Origin: Bacteroidales bacterium
GTDB lineage: Bacteria; Bacteroidota; Bacteroidia; Bacteroidales; UBA7960
Assembly (NCBI GenBank): GCA_019429365.1
Contig: JAHYJD010000001.1
Coordinates: forward strand, 37,453 to 101,452
DNA: 64,000 nt
Direction of reading: 5' to 3'
Of this stretch, positions 26,907-36,343 are shown piece after piece. Each line of letters starts with the position of its first letter. The first letter of the stretch is position 1. Under the pieces are notes generated by a model, which ran no database searches, was not told where the DNA came from, and worked only from the letters and a program-made list of their open reading frames with translations. Both the position numbers and the translations under genes were made by a program.

Positions 26907-28685
26907 ATGGAACTCCAGCCCTGGGTTGAAAAGTTTCTGGTGTGGCGGCAAAAACACCTGAGCGACCGGAATTTTATTCTGATCCTTTGCGTCATTATTG
27001 GCTTGCTGGCATCTATTGCTGCTGTGGTGCTGAAAACCGGGGTGCACTATTTCGAGGCCTGGGTGCGCAACACCCCCGGCCGCCACATGGAGAACTATTT
27101 CTTTCTGATATTCCCGCTGATCGGGATACTGATCACCGTATTCTATATCCGCAACTTTGTGAAGGAAGATATTGGCCACGGGGTTTCGCGCATTTTGTAT
27201 GCCATTTCGCGCAACAAGGGGGTGATGAAAATGCACAACATGTGGTCGTCGGTGGTGGCCTGCACTTTTACCAGCGGCTTTGGCGGCTCGGTGGGTATGG
27301 AGGCGCCCATCGTCAGCACCGGGGCGGCCATAGGATCGAACGTGGCGCAGGCCGTGAAACTGGGCCATAAACGCACGGTTTTGCTTATGGGTTGCGGCGC
27401 AGCGGCTGCCATTGCAGCCATTTTTAAAGCACCCATTGCCGGGCTGATCTTCGCCCTCGAAGTACTCATGCTCGACCTCACCATGGCTTCCATTATTCCG
27501 CTGCTAACTGCCGCGGTGACCGGCGCTATTTTCTCAGCCTTTTTTCTGGGCGAAGGGGTGGAGTTTTATTTTACATTGAAAGATCCTTTTGATTTTGGTT
27601 CTATCCCGTTTTATATTTTGCTTGGCATTTTTACCGGCGCTGTTTCGCTTTATTTTTCGTGGATGAACGGCAAGGTGGAATCCAGGATAAAAAAGATCAA
27701 CAAGCCTTACAACAGGGTTATGATCGGGGGGCTGGTGCTCGGGGTGCTGATTTTCCTTTTTCCGCCGCTCTTTGGCGAAGGCTACTTTACCATGCGCAGC
27801 ATGCTTTCGGGCCAACCTGAAGACTTGCTGCTCGAAAGTCCCTTTGGACACCTCATGGACAATTCGGGATTGTTGTTCATCGGCTTCCTGGTTTGTGTGC
27901 TTTTCTTTAAAGCCATTGCCACCTCACTCACCACAGGCGCCGGTGGCATTGGGGGAGTGTTTGCACCAAGCTTGTTTATGGGGGGCATTTCCGGTTTCAT
28001 TTTTTCAAGGCTTGCAAACACTTTCTCAGGGTTTAATATTTCTGAATACAATTTCGCCCTGGTGGGCATGGCCGGACTCATCGCCGGAGTTATGCATGCG
28101 CCATTGACGGCTATTTTTCTCATTGCCGAGATCACCGGCGGGTACGAGTTATTTATCCCGTTAATCATTACAGCCTCCATTTCGTACCTGACTGTTAATT
28201 ACTTCGAACCCCACTCACTCTACACCAGGAAACTTGCTGAGACTGGCGACCTGATTACCCACCACAAGGATAAAGCGGTACTGACGTTGCTTAACGTCGA
28301 ATCGGTAATTGAAACAAACCTCAATACAGTTACCCCTGAAATGACCCTGGGTGAGCTGGTAAAAGTTATTGCCAAATCAAAACGAAACATTTTCCCGGTA
28401 CTCGATCCTGAAGGGAACTTCCTGGGCATTGTATGGCTTGATGATGTGCGTGAAATCATGTTCGACAGCAGTAAATACGAACAACTCAAGGTACGAAACC
28501 TGATGTTTCAGCCAAGGGCAACGGTGAGCCTGACAGACAGCATGGATACCGTGATGAGAAAGTTCCGCGAAAGCGAGTTGTGGAATATGGCGGTAGTGGA
28601 GAACGGTAAGTACAAGGGCTACATCTCCCGCTCAAACGTGTTCAATATTTACCGCAATATGCTGATTGAATTTTCGGAAGAATAA
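26907..28685 (+). CDS. ClC-family chloride channel/transporter with C-terminal CBS pair
   Basis: A 592-residue inner-membrane protein with about ten hydrophobic helices. The selectivity-filter motifs are GSVGMEAP (near 130), GAGGIGGVFAPSLF (near 350) and the conserved helix GMAGLIAGVMHAPLTA (near 390). Two CBS domains occupy about 465-590, including KRNIFPVLDPEGNFLGIV, and usually bind adenine nucleotides. The expected gating Glu is found in GMEAP. Whether it is a channel or a chloride/proton exchanger cannot be told. It is monocistronic. Confidence 0.92.
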   Translation: MELQPWVEKFLVWRQKHLSDRNFILILCVIIGLLASIAAVVLKTGVHYFEAWVRNTPGRHMENYFFLIFPLIGILITVFYIRNFVKEDIGHGVSRILYAISRNKGVMKMHNMWSSVVACTFTSGFGGSVGMEAPIVSTGAAIGSNVAQAVKLGHKRTVLLMGCGAAAAIAAIFKAPIAGLIFALEVLMLDLTMASIIPLLTAAVTGAIFSAFFLGEGVEFYFTLKDPFDFGSIPFYILLGIFTGAVSLYFSWMNGKVESRIKKINKPYNRVMIGGLVLGVLIFLFPPLFGEGYFTMRSMLSGQPEDLLLESPFGHLMDNSGLLFIGFLVCVLFFKAIATSLTTGAGGIGGVFAPSLFMGGISGFIFSRLANTFSGFNISEYNFALVGMAGLIAGVMHAPLTAIFLIAEITGGYELFIPLIITASISYLTVNYFEPHSLYTRKLAETGDLITHHKDKAVLTLLNVESVIETNLNTVTPEMTLGELVKVIAKSKRNIFPVLDPEGNFLGIVWLDDVREIMFDSSKYEQLKVRNLMFQPRATVSLTDSMDTVMRKFRESELWNMAVVENGKYKGYISRSNVFNIYRNMLIEFSEE

Positions 28686-28734
28686 CCTTGGGACAGGTCG
28701 CGCCTTTTGCCTGATAAGGGTCGCTTCAAAATTT

Positions 28735-29064
28735 CTAATAAGGTATTTTCTTAATTAAGGCCTGGATCTCTTTATCTCCCAATGTTTCCAAATCGGCCTT
28801 ATCAAATATTGAAAGCAGAAATACCGTTTCTTCTCTGAATAAAACATGAGTTATTATTCTGCCTCCTCCTGACCTTCCTTTTCCTTTGCTTTTAATGGAT
28901 ATGCGTATTTTAAAACAATTCCTGCCCAAGGGAATCCCCATGTCAGGGTTTTGTTTTAATTCGCCCACTAATTTTTGTAATTCCTTTTTTAAGGATGGAT
29001 ATTTTTTTGAAAGACGCCTGGCTTCCTTTTCGAATGGTAAAACAGTTTTTACCTTATAACTCAT
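28735..29064 (-). CDS. RelE/ParE-type toxin
   Basis: A 109-residue basic protein with the ParE/RelE superfamily pattern: N-terminal KTVLPFEKEARRLSKKYPSLKKEL helices, then strands with NCFKIRISI, RIITHVLF and VFLLSIFDKAD. RelE-type members cleave mRNA on the ribosome; ParE-type members poison gyrase, and I cannot tell which this is. The ATG at 29064 overlaps the stop of the upstream antitoxin gene, giving a coupled operon. The more distal starts in this frame would run well into the antitoxin. Confidence 0.75.
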   Translation of the reverse strand: MSYKVKTVLPFEKEARRLSKKYPSLKKELQKLVGELKQNPDMGIPLGRNCFKIRISIKSKGKGRSGGGRIITHVLFREETVFLLSIFDKADLETLGDKEIQALIKKIPY

Positions 29065-29281
29065 TGATAAACTCTTCTGCATCACGTGCTTCTTTTTGGC
29101 CATGCAAAACGAGTTTCATTTCTTCAATGGCTTCATTAAGATTCAGAAGAAATTGCTTTTTAATCTTCAATTGCTGGTAAGCTTCAAGGTCCTTTTGAAT
29201 TTTCTCCCAATCTCTCATGGGCAAAAGGACGGCATTCTTTTTGCCTTTTTCGTCGGTTATGTATTTAATATCCATGGCCAT
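29054..29281 (-). CDS. Antitoxin partner of the RelE/ParE-type toxin
   Basis: A 75-residue protein that starts MAMDIKYITDEKGKKNAV, continues LLPMRDWEKIQKDLEAYQQL and has a helical acidic C-terminus ending EFINEL. This is the layout of PhD/YefM-like antitoxins: an N-terminal DNA-binding fold and a toxin-wrapping tail. The exact start (29287, 29281 or 29275) is unclear because all three ATGs are in frame. It overlaps the toxin gene by 11 bases. Confidence 0.7.
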   Translation of the reverse strand: MAMDIKYITDEKGKKNAVLLPMRDWEKIQKDLEAYQQLKIKKQFLLNLNEAIEEMKLVLHGQKEARDAEEFINEL

Positions 29282-29388
29282 AATCATATTACAGGGTATA
29301 AGGTCAAATTTCACCATTTTTTTTGTTAAAACAAAATTTGAAATTCGATTCCAGGCATCAATTACCTTGGTTTTTTTAGAATAATGTA

Positions 29389-29438
29389 AGTAGGGACAAG
29401 TCGCGACTAGTAGGGACAAGTCGCGACTTGTCCCTACT
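29389..29438. repeat. Dispersed palindromic repeat with direct copy
   Basis: AGTAGGGACAAGTCGCGAC occurs at 29389-29407 and again at 29409-29427. The second copy runs into its reverse complement, so 29409-29438 is a perfect 30-base palindrome centred on GTCGCGAC. It lies between the antitoxin gene start and the S9 peptidase stop. Confidence 0.85.
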
Positions 29439-29466
29439 GTAAAGAAATTAGAAAAGTGCGGAATGG

Positions 29467-32070
29467 CTAATAATTCTTCTCTGGGTACAAATCGAACCAC
29501 CACTGCGGCTGGTCTTTCAGGTAGCGGTCCCACCAGGCCATGATGGTGTTGTGCCATTCGATGCGCTTATTGTAGGTTACAATGTGGTGGTCTTCGCCTT
29601 TTACCATGATGAGTTCCACGGGGCGGCCAAGGATTTTCAGGGCGGTGTACATCTGGATGCTTTCGCCTGGAGGCACATTGGTGTCGCTGTCGCCGGTGAG
29701 CAGCAGCAGGGGGGTGGTCACCTTGTCGGCATGAAACAGTGGGCTTTGGCCCACATAGATATCCTGCCTGTTCCAGGGGAAGCTAAATGCCGTTGCCCCG
29801 GCGCTGTATGAATAGCCCCAATACCCTTCGCCCCAGTAACTTGAAATGGAGCTGATGCCGGCGTGCGAGATGGCCGTGGCGAAAATATCGGTGCGGGTCA
29901 TAAGCAGCATGGTCATAAAGCCGCCGTAAGAAGCGCCCGCACAGCCCACCTTTGATGCGTCGGTAAAAGCGTGTTCGTTGAGGAAGGCCTTGGTGGCATC
30001 AATAATTTCGTCGGCTACAGTTATGCCCCAGTTGTTCACGTGGGCTGCCGAAAAATCCTGTCCGAAGCCGATGGCGCCGCTTGGCTGCAGCACATACACT
30101 ACGTAACCATTGCCTGCCCACAGGTTAAAGGGGTAGCGCCCGCCAAAAGTACGGCCAACGGGTGTAGTGCCGCCATAGTAATAGACAATGACCGGATATT
30201 TATTCTCCGGATTAAAACCGGGTGGGAGGTAATAGCGCCCTTTTATGTTGAGGTTATCTTCGGTGGTAAAATCCCAATCGCGGACTTCGCCAAACTGCAC
30301 ATGGCGATATGTTTGGCCTTCAGTGTCTTCCAGCACCTGAAAACGGTTGTTGCGCAGGTTCATTACATAGGCTTTCTGGGGGGCATTGGTGTGTGAGCCA
30401 AGATAAGTGGCCGTCAGTTCCTTTTCGGCAAAATTGATGCCCGAAAGCATGTCCACACCCGTTTCAACCCGGCTGAAACGATCGCGTCGAACATCGTAAC
30501 GGTAGAGGCGCTGGTAATCTTCTTCCACCACATGCAGATAAATGTTGTTTTCCACCGGATGCCAGTAAACGGAAGACACCGATGGGTCGAAATTCAGAGT
30601 TATACATTTCACGTTGCCTGTTTCAAGGTCGTAGATGTATGCCTGGCGGTCAGTGTTATTCGATATGGTTCCTTCCGGGATGTTAAGGCCGGCACCATCA
30701 AAGGCCATGGGGCCGCCGGTGGCCAGCAGCTTTTTGCCGTCGGGCGAGAAGGAAGCCGAAACCCCCCAGCTCTGATCAGCCATTAAGGTGTCAACGACAA
30801 GGGTAGCCAGGTCGAGCAGCAACAGGGCGGATTTTGAAAAGGGCCGAACCTCATAATCAGGTCTCGACATGCTTATGAGCAAGGTTTTTCCATCGGGGCT
30901 GATGTCCATAAGTGAGGTGCTCACATTGCCATAAGTCAGGCGGGTTTTCAGTCCTGTGTCCACATCATATTTGTAAAGGAAGTTTCGGTTTCTCCAGCTT
31001 CCTGGTCGGTCTTGCATGCCAAGTACCTGCCGCATGGTGGCATCGGTGCCTGTGCCGTCTTCGCGTACCGAAAAAATGATATAACTTCCATCGGGCGCCC
31101 AGCGAAACATGCCCATTTTGTCTTCATCTTCAAGCAAGGTGCGAATCTCACCGGTTTCGATGTTATGCCAGTGAATGGTCGATTTGTTGCTGCGGCTGGT
31201 AATATAGCTCAAGATGCTTCCGCTGGAAAGCCATGTGAAGCGCGATGCCCGCGAGTGTTTAAAAGAATATGCCAGGGTGTTGTCGGAAAAACGGCGGATG
31301 TCTGTCCACGACTCCGATTGATCGCTGGGTGGCAGCGACTGACGATAGCTGATGGCGTAGTGCTTTCCATCAGCCGAAGGCTGCACGGAGGTGATTTTTA
31401 CCCCATCCATTACGTGGTTAATGTTTTTAATGTTGGCAGGGCTAAGGGTGGGGGTAAGGTCGCCCAGGGCAAAGGGCTCCTTAATCTCCAGGTTGGCTAT
31501 TAGCCGCCACTCCAGGCTCTCTTCGGCCGGTTTCAGTGCCTTGACAACGAGCAGGTGGGTGCCGCGCGTAAGCTTCAGTTCCTTGCTCACCCGCCCGGTG
31601 GATCCTTCTTCTTTTTCAATGGTGGTTTTGCTGCCAATGCGCTCGCCGTTAAGATAGGCCTCGACCATATGTGCGCTTCTTATCTCAAGCTGGGTTGAGA
31701 TCCAGCGCTCCGCCTTAATGTAGGTAGCCAGATAAGCCACTTGTGGCTCAGTGGTCTGGCTGCCATCGTGCAGCAACAAAAAACCATTCTCATCTGCGAA
31801 AGCAGCCTGCCATTGCGCGTTTTGGCCTCCAAACCAAGATAGCATCATGCTTTCTTCAGGAAAATAATCCTTCAGGCTGAAGTGGCTGAAAGAGAGCAAT
31901 TCATTGTTAGAAAAAGGTTTCCCTTCCACATTTTTCATGTCGTGAAAGGCAGGCTTGATTAAAGGTAAGGTGCCGGTAGAAAGCCATTGGGAAATGACCA
32001 GTTTTTCCTGGGCAGGCAGCAGAAAGGGGATAAGCATAAGGGCCCACAAAACAAAGTTGGTTCTTTTCAT
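29467..32070 (-). CDS. S9-family serine peptidase (prolyl oligopeptidase/DPP-IV type)
   Basis: An 867-residue secreted or periplasmic peptidase. The signal peptide is about 1-20 (LIPFLLPAQ). A beta-propeller-like middle with WD40-like TolB repeats (for example SPDGKKLLATGG and SPDGKTLLISMS) precedes an alpha/beta-hydrolase domain. The catalytic triad is Ser714 in GASYGG, Asp796 in GDSDTNVP and His828 in GEDHH. Family members cleave after proline or alanine in short peptides. It is transcribed alone on the minus strand, with the toxin-antitoxin operon downstream. Confidence 0.92.
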   Translation of the reverse strand: MKRTNFVLWALMLIPFLLPAQEKLVISQWLSTGTLPLIKPAFHDMKNVEGKPFSNNELLSFSHFSLKDYFPEESMMLSWFGGQNAQWQAAFADENGFLLLHDGSQTTEPQVAYLATYIKAERWISTQLEIRSAHMVEAYLNGERIGSKTTIEKEEGSTGRVSKELKLTRGTHLLVVKALKPAEESLEWRLIANLEIKEPFALGDLTPTLSPANIKNINHVMDGVKITSVQPSADGKHYAISYRQSLPPSDQSESWTDIRRFSDNTLAYSFKHSRASRFTWLSSGSILSYITSRSNKSTIHWHNIETGEIRTLLEDEDKMGMFRWAPDGSYIIFSVREDGTGTDATMRQVLGMQDRPGSWRNRNFLYKYDVDTGLKTRLTYGNVSTSLMDISPDGKTLLISMSRPDYEVRPFSKSALLLLDLATLVVDTLMADQSWGVSASFSPDGKKLLATGGPMAFDGAGLNIPEGTISNNTDRQAYIYDLETGNVKCITLNFDPSVSSVYWHPVENNIYLHVVEEDYQRLYRYDVRRDRFSRVETGVDMLSGINFAEKELTATYLGSHTNAPQKAYVMNLRNNRFQVLEDTEGQTYRHVQFGEVRDWDFTTEDNLNIKGRYYLPPGFNPENKYPVIVYYYGGTTPVGRTFGGRYPFNLWAGNGYVVYVLQPSGAIGFGQDFSAAHVNNWGITVADEIIDATKAFLNEHAFTDASKVGCAGASYGGFMTMLLMTRTDIFATAISHAGISSISSYWGEGYWGYSYSAGATAFSFPWNRQDIYVGQSPLFHADKVTTPLLLLTGDSDTNVPPGESIQMYTALKILGRPVELIMVKGEDHHIVTYNKRIEWHNTIMAWWDRYLKDQPQWWFDLYPEKNY

Positions 32071-32228
32071 GTTAATCAGGTTATTGATTTATTTGGGTTT
32101 CAAGGAAATTCCGGGTAAAAATAGCATTTTTAGGTCTTTCTGCCGTCACAGGCGATTGCTTAAAATTGTTTAATTTTGAGCCTGTTTTAGCGTAATAAAC
32201 TTCAACATAATAAAAACTTCGAAATATC

Positions 32229-33509
32229 ATGGAAAAAGACCGTCAGATTTTTGATTTGATTGAGCAGGAGCACCAGCGCCAGTTGCATGGTGTGGAGCTG
32301 ATCGCCTCAGAGAACTTTGTAAGCGAGCAGGTAATGCGTGCCATGGGCAGCGTGATGACCAACAAGTACGCAGAAGGTTACCCCGGCCGCCGCTATTATG
32401 GTGGTTGCCAGATTGTGGACCAGAGCGAGCAGCTGGCCATCGACCGCGCCAAGGAACTTTTTGGTGCAGAGTATGCCAATGTGCAGCCCCACAGCGGCGC
32501 CCAGGCCAATGCGGCCGTGTTCCTTGCCTGCCTGCAGCCCGGCGACACCTTTATGGGCCTCGACCTCAGTCATGGCGGTCACCTCTCGCATGGCTCACCC
32601 GTTAACCTTTCGGGTATGATTTACAAGCCAGTGGCTTATAGGGTTAAGGAAGATACCGGCACCATCGACTATGATCAGATGGAAAAAATGGCCCTGCAGG
32701 AAAAACCCAAAATGATCATTGCCGGCGCTTCGGCGTATCCGCGCGACTGGGACTACAAGCGCATGCGCGAAATTGCCGACAAGGTAGGTGCCATTCTTAT
32801 GGCCGACATTGCCCATCCTGCTGGTCTTATCGCAGCAGGGCTGCTCAACAACCCCTTGTCCCATTGCCACATTATTACCACCACCACGCATAAAACCCTG
32901 CGTGGACCGCGTGGTGGCCTCATCCTCATTGGAAAAGACTTTGAAAATCCATGGGGTCAGAAAACGCCTAAGGGCGAAATTAAAATGATGTCGGCTGTGA
33001 TCGACAGTGCGGTTTTTCCAGGCACCCAGGGAGGGCCGCTGGAGCACGTCATTGCCGCTAAGGCCGTCGCTTTTGGCGAAGCCCTTCATGCGTCCTTCAA
33101 AGAGTATGGCATACAGGTGATGAAAAATGCCCAGGCTATGGCTAAGGCCTTTATTGCCAAAGGATATCATGTAACTTCCGGAGGTACCGACAACCACCTG
33201 ATGCTGATCGACCTGCGTTCTAAATTCCCTGAAATTACCGGCAAGAAGGTCGAAAACACCCTGGTGCTGGCCGATATTACCATTAACAAGAACATGGTTC
33301 CCTTCGACAGCCGCTCACCTTTCACAACCTCAGGTATCCGCATTGGTACACCAGCCATTACCACCCGCGGCCTTAAGGAAGAACATGCCATTCAGATCGT
33401 CGACCTGATTGACGAGGTGATCTCGAACATCGACAACCAGGAAGTGATCGAAAGCGTGAAGAAAAAAGTACACAAGCTCATGGAAGGCTTCCCGCTTTTC
33501 GCTTATTAA
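32229..33509 (+). CDS. glyA: Serine hydroxymethyltransferase
   Basis: Interconverts serine and glycine with tetrahydrofolate. The 426-residue protein has YPGRRYYGG near the N-terminus, [10 protein letters not shown], and the pyridoxal-phosphate Lys in [14 protein letters not shown]. Length is that of the family. A possible -7 element TAATTTTG lies at 32171-32178. A strong terminator follows the stop. Confidence 0.98.
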   Translation: MEKDRQIFDLIEQEHQRQLHGVELIASENFVSEQVMRAMGSVMTNKYAEGYPGRRYYGGCQIVDQSEQLAIDRAKELFGAEYANVQPHSGAQANAAVFLACLQPGDTFMGLDLSHGGHLSHGSPVNLSGMIYKPVAYRVKEDTGTIDYDQMEKMALQEKPKMIIAGASAYPRDWDYKRMREIADKVGAILMADIAHPAGLIAAGLLNNPLSHCHIITTTTHKTLRGPRGGLILIGKDFENPWGQKTPKGEIKMMSAVIDSAVFPGTQGGPLEHVIAAKAVAFGEALHASFKEYGIQVMKNAQAMAKAFIAKGYHVTSGGTDNHLMLIDLRSKFPEITGKKVENTLVLADITINKNMVPFDSRSPFTTSGIRIGTPAITTRGLKEEHAIQIVDLIDEVISNIDNQEVIESVKKKVHKLMEGFPLFAY

Positions 33510-33526
33510 AATTATTTCCATAATAG

Positions 33527-33555
33527 AAATGGAGGCCAGCGCCTCCATTTTTTTT
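33527..33555 (+). terminator. Rho-independent terminator after glyA
   Basis: Stem AAATGGAGGC/GCCTCCATTT with a four-base loop, followed by a run of eight or more Ts. Confidence 0.88.
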
Positions 33556-33621
33556 GCTTTTTTCAGCCATTAATCGAACTTTTATTTGTCAAGATGGGCA
33601 AATTCCTGCTTTTTGTTTTTG

Positions 33622-33629
33622 TATCTTTG
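33622..33629 (+). promoter_or_regulatory. Promoter -7 element of the histidine-phosphatase gene
   Basis: TATCTTTG, 40 bases before the ATG at 33669, in a T-rich stretch. No clear -33 box at the standard spacing. Confidence 0.55.
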
Positions 33630-33668
33630 ATTTTTGAAGGGAAATTCTGAGAAAATCTTTTTTTGATC

Positions 33669-34160
33669 ATGAAGACCATTTATCTTGTTCGCCACGCCAA
33701 ATCATCCTGGGCAGATCCCGGCCAGAAGGACCATGAGCGTCCGCTGCTGAAGGTGGGCATCGACCGCACGCAAAAGGTTGCAGATTTTCTGATAAAAAAG
33801 AAAGTCAAGCCCGGGCTGATCATTTCCAGCCATGCCGTGCGTGCATTCCAGACTGCCCGGTTGCTGGCCAAAGCACTGGGTTTTCCTGAAGAAGACATCC
33901 GGCAGGAGCGCCAGATTTACCTTGGTACCGAAGACAGCCTGCTCGACCTGGTGCATGCGCTGCCCGATGAGCTGGAGAGCGTAATGCTTGTTGGGCACAA
34001 CCCGGTAATGACAGGTCTGGCACAAATGCTGCAAGCCAGGATAACTGAAGATTTGTCCACCTCGGCTGTGGTCAGCGTCTCCTTCGAAACCGATACATGG
34101 CAAAGCTTGCTGCTGGCCTCAAAACAGGTCAACTTTGTGGTTTATCCCAGGATGCTCTGA
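33669..34160 (+). CDS. SixA-like histidine phosphatase
   Basis: A 163-residue protein of the histidine-phosphatase superfamily. It begins MKTIYLVRHAKSSW with the RH catalytic motif and has the second conserved His in LVGHNPVM. SixA-type enzymes remove phosphate from phosphohistidine in Hpt domains or from small molecules. A target is not evident, though the window does encode an Hpt-containing kinase. The ATG at 33669 is preferred over a TTG two codons upstream. It stands upstream of ppk1, with a gap of 113 bases. Confidence 0.88.
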   Translation: MKTIYLVRHAKSSWADPGQKDHERPLLKVGIDRTQKVADFLIKKKVKPGLIISSHAVRAFQTARLLAKALGFPEEDIRQERQIYLGTEDSLLDLVHALPDELESVMLVGHNPVMTGLAQMLQARITEDLSTSAVVSVSFETDTWQSLLLASKQVNFVVYPRML

Positions 34161-34273
34161 AGTTTCGCAGAAAACTTAATATGGCTTTAACAGAACGCAA
34201 TGGTTTTTAGCCTATTATTGCGACTTAAGGGTTCCGGACCGCACATGGCCGATCATAACCTGTCAGTATTTAA

Positions 34274-36340
34274 ATGAAGAAAGTGCAAAACATAAACCGT
34301 GAGATCAGCTGGCTTTCGTTCAATGAGCGGGTGCTGCAGGAGGCCGCCGATGAGCGGGTGCCCCTTATTGAGCGCTTGCGGTTTCTGGGTATATACTCAA
34401 ACAACCTCGACGAGTTTTATCGCGTCAGGGTGGCAACCCTTCGTCGCATCAGCGACTTCAGCGAGGATATCCCCGAAGATATGCCATACGACCCGGCGAA
34501 GATCCTGAAAAAGATCAACGATATTGAACAAAAACAGCAAGAGAAGTTCAGCAGCATATACCAGGAGCTGCTTGCCGAGCTCGAAACGCATAATATTTTT
34601 CTGGTCAACGAAAAGGAGCTAACCCCTGAGCAGGGCGAGTTTGTGACCCGTTTTTTCGAAGAAAACGTGCGTCCCAACCTTTTTCCCATTATGATCAAAA
34701 ATTTCAAGCGCTCCTCGTTTTTGCGCGATCGGGCCATTTACCTTGCCGTACACCTGCAAAAAATAGACAAGAGCCTCAGGGACGATTCGGCGCTGATACG
34801 GGTTCCCGCGGCCAGCATATCGCGCTTTGTGCTACTGCCGCGCGCCAACGACAGGCAATTCATTATTTTGCTCGATGATGTGATTCGCTACAACCTGGCC
34901 AGTATTTTTTCCATTTTCAACTACGATAAGTTCGAGGCCTACTCCATAAAACTAACCCGTGATGCCGAGCTCGACATCGACAACGATGTGTCGAAAAGTT
35001 TTATGGAGCGTATGACCGAAAGCTTGAAGCAGCGCAGACAGGGCCGCCCGGTGCGTTTTATTTACGATGAGGCTATGCCCAAGAGCCTGATGAAAATGCT
35101 GGCCGAGAGGCTCAAAATATCCGAAAAAGATAATATGCACCATGGGGGGCGCTATCACAATTTCAAGGATTTCATGACTTTCCCCAACGTGGAAAAGGCT
35201 CACCTGGAATACCCTCCAATGCCCCCTTTGCCTCATTCCAGCCTGGCAGGGGCAAAAAGCATGCTGGCGGCCATGCAGCAAAAAGATATTATGCTGCACT
35301 TTCCCTATCAGTCGTTTCACTATATTGTCGATTTGCTTCGCGAAGCCTCTATCGATCCCAGGGTGAGGTCAATAAAAATGACCCTCTACCGGGTGGCAAA
35401 AAACTCTAAGGTGATCAATGCCCTGATCAATGCCGCGCGCAACGGCAAAAAGGTGACCGTTTTTCTTGAACTGCAGGCCCGCTTCGATGAGAAAGCCAAC
35501 ATTTACTGGTCGGAAAAGATGCAGGAAGAAGGGGTGGAAATCATTCACGGGGTTCCCGGCCTGAAAGTGCACAGCAAGCTTATTCTGATAAAACGCAAGG
35601 AAGGCAAGAAAACCATGCTTTATGCCAATATCGGGACCGGTAACTTCAACGAAGAGACCGCCGGTATTTATGGCGACGACAGCCTGCTGACCTGCAATCC
35701 CCATATTACTGAAGAGGTCGACAAAGTATTCAGCTTGTTTGAAAAAACCTGGTATGCACCGGTGAATTTCAGGCATCTAATTGTTTCGCCTTTCCGTACC
35801 CGCAATTTTGTTGTGCAGCAAATTGAACGCGAAATAAAAAATGCCAGGGCAGGTCAACCCGCAGCCATTTTCCTGAAACTCAACTCACTGGTTGATGAGG
35901 CCATTGTTAAGAAGCTATATGCTGCCAGTAAGGCTGGGGTGAAATGCCGTCTTATCGTCCGCGGGATCTGCGTGTTGATTCCAGGAAAACCCGGCTTGAG
36001 CGAAAACATTGAAGTGATTAGTATAGTCGATCGCTTTCTGGAGCATTCCCGCGTTTTTGTTTTTCATAATGATGGCGATGAAAAATACTATATCTCTTCG
36101 GCCGACATGATGACGCGTAACCTCGATCACCGTATTGAGGTGGGTTGCCCCGTGCTTGATCCCGACATTCAACAGGAGCTGCGCAATATGCTTGAGCTGC
36201 AGTGGAAGGATAATGTGAAAGCCCGCATCGTGGATGGCAGGCAGCAAAACCACTATCGTGTGCCTGCTCCGGGCGAAATACCGGTGCGCAGCCAGGAAGC
36301 CATTTACCAATACTTCTGGCAACTTTTAAATAAAGGATAA
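34274..36340 (+). CDS. ppk1: Polyphosphate kinase 1
   Basis: Makes polyphosphate reversibly from ATP. The 688-residue protein starts with NREISWLSFNERVLQEA and carries the two phospholipase-D-like His sites, one in LKVHSKLILI (phosphorylated His in the family) and one in VFVFHNDGDEKYYISSADM, followed by MTRNLDHRIEVGCPV. Length is that of the family (about 690). The exopolyphosphatase-type gene follows after three bases. Confidence 0.97.
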   Translation: MKKVQNINREISWLSFNERVLQEAADERVPLIERLRFLGIYSNNLDEFYRVRVATLRRISDFSEDIPEDMPYDPAKILKKINDIEQKQQEKFSSIYQELLAELETHNIFLVNEKELTPEQGEFVTRFFEENVRPNLFPIMIKNFKRSSFLRDRAIYLAVHLQKIDKSLRDDSALIRVPAASISRFVLLPRANDRQFIILLDDVIRYNLASIFSIFNYDKFEAYSIKLTRDAELDIDNDVSKSFMERMTESLKQRRQGRPVRFIYDEAMPKSLMKMLAERLKISEKDNMHHGGRYHNFKDFMTFPNVEKAHLEYPPMPPLPHSSLAGAKSMLAAMQQKDIMLHFPYQSFHYIVDLLREASIDPRVRSIKMTLYRVAKNSKVINALINAARNGKKVTVFLELQARFDEKANIYWSEKMQEEGVEIIHGVPGLKVHSKLILIKRKEGKKTMLYANIGTGNFNEETAGIYGDDSLLTCNPHITEEVDKVFSLFEKTWYAPVNFRHLIVSPFRTRNFVVQQIEREIKNARAGQPAAIFLKLNSLVDEAIVKKLYAASKAGVKCRLIVRGICVLIPGKPGLSENIEVISIVDRFLEHSRVFVFHNDGDEKYYISSADMMTRNLDHRIEVGCPVLDPDIQQELRNMLELQWKDNVKARIVDGRQQNHYRVPAPGEIPVRSQEAIYQYFWQLLNKG

Positions 36341-36343
36341 ATC

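Noticed and set aside
29282..29557. Longer N-terminus for the antitoxin
   Set aside because: The extension crosses the palindromic repeat and its codons differ from the conserved antitoxin start at MAMDIKY.
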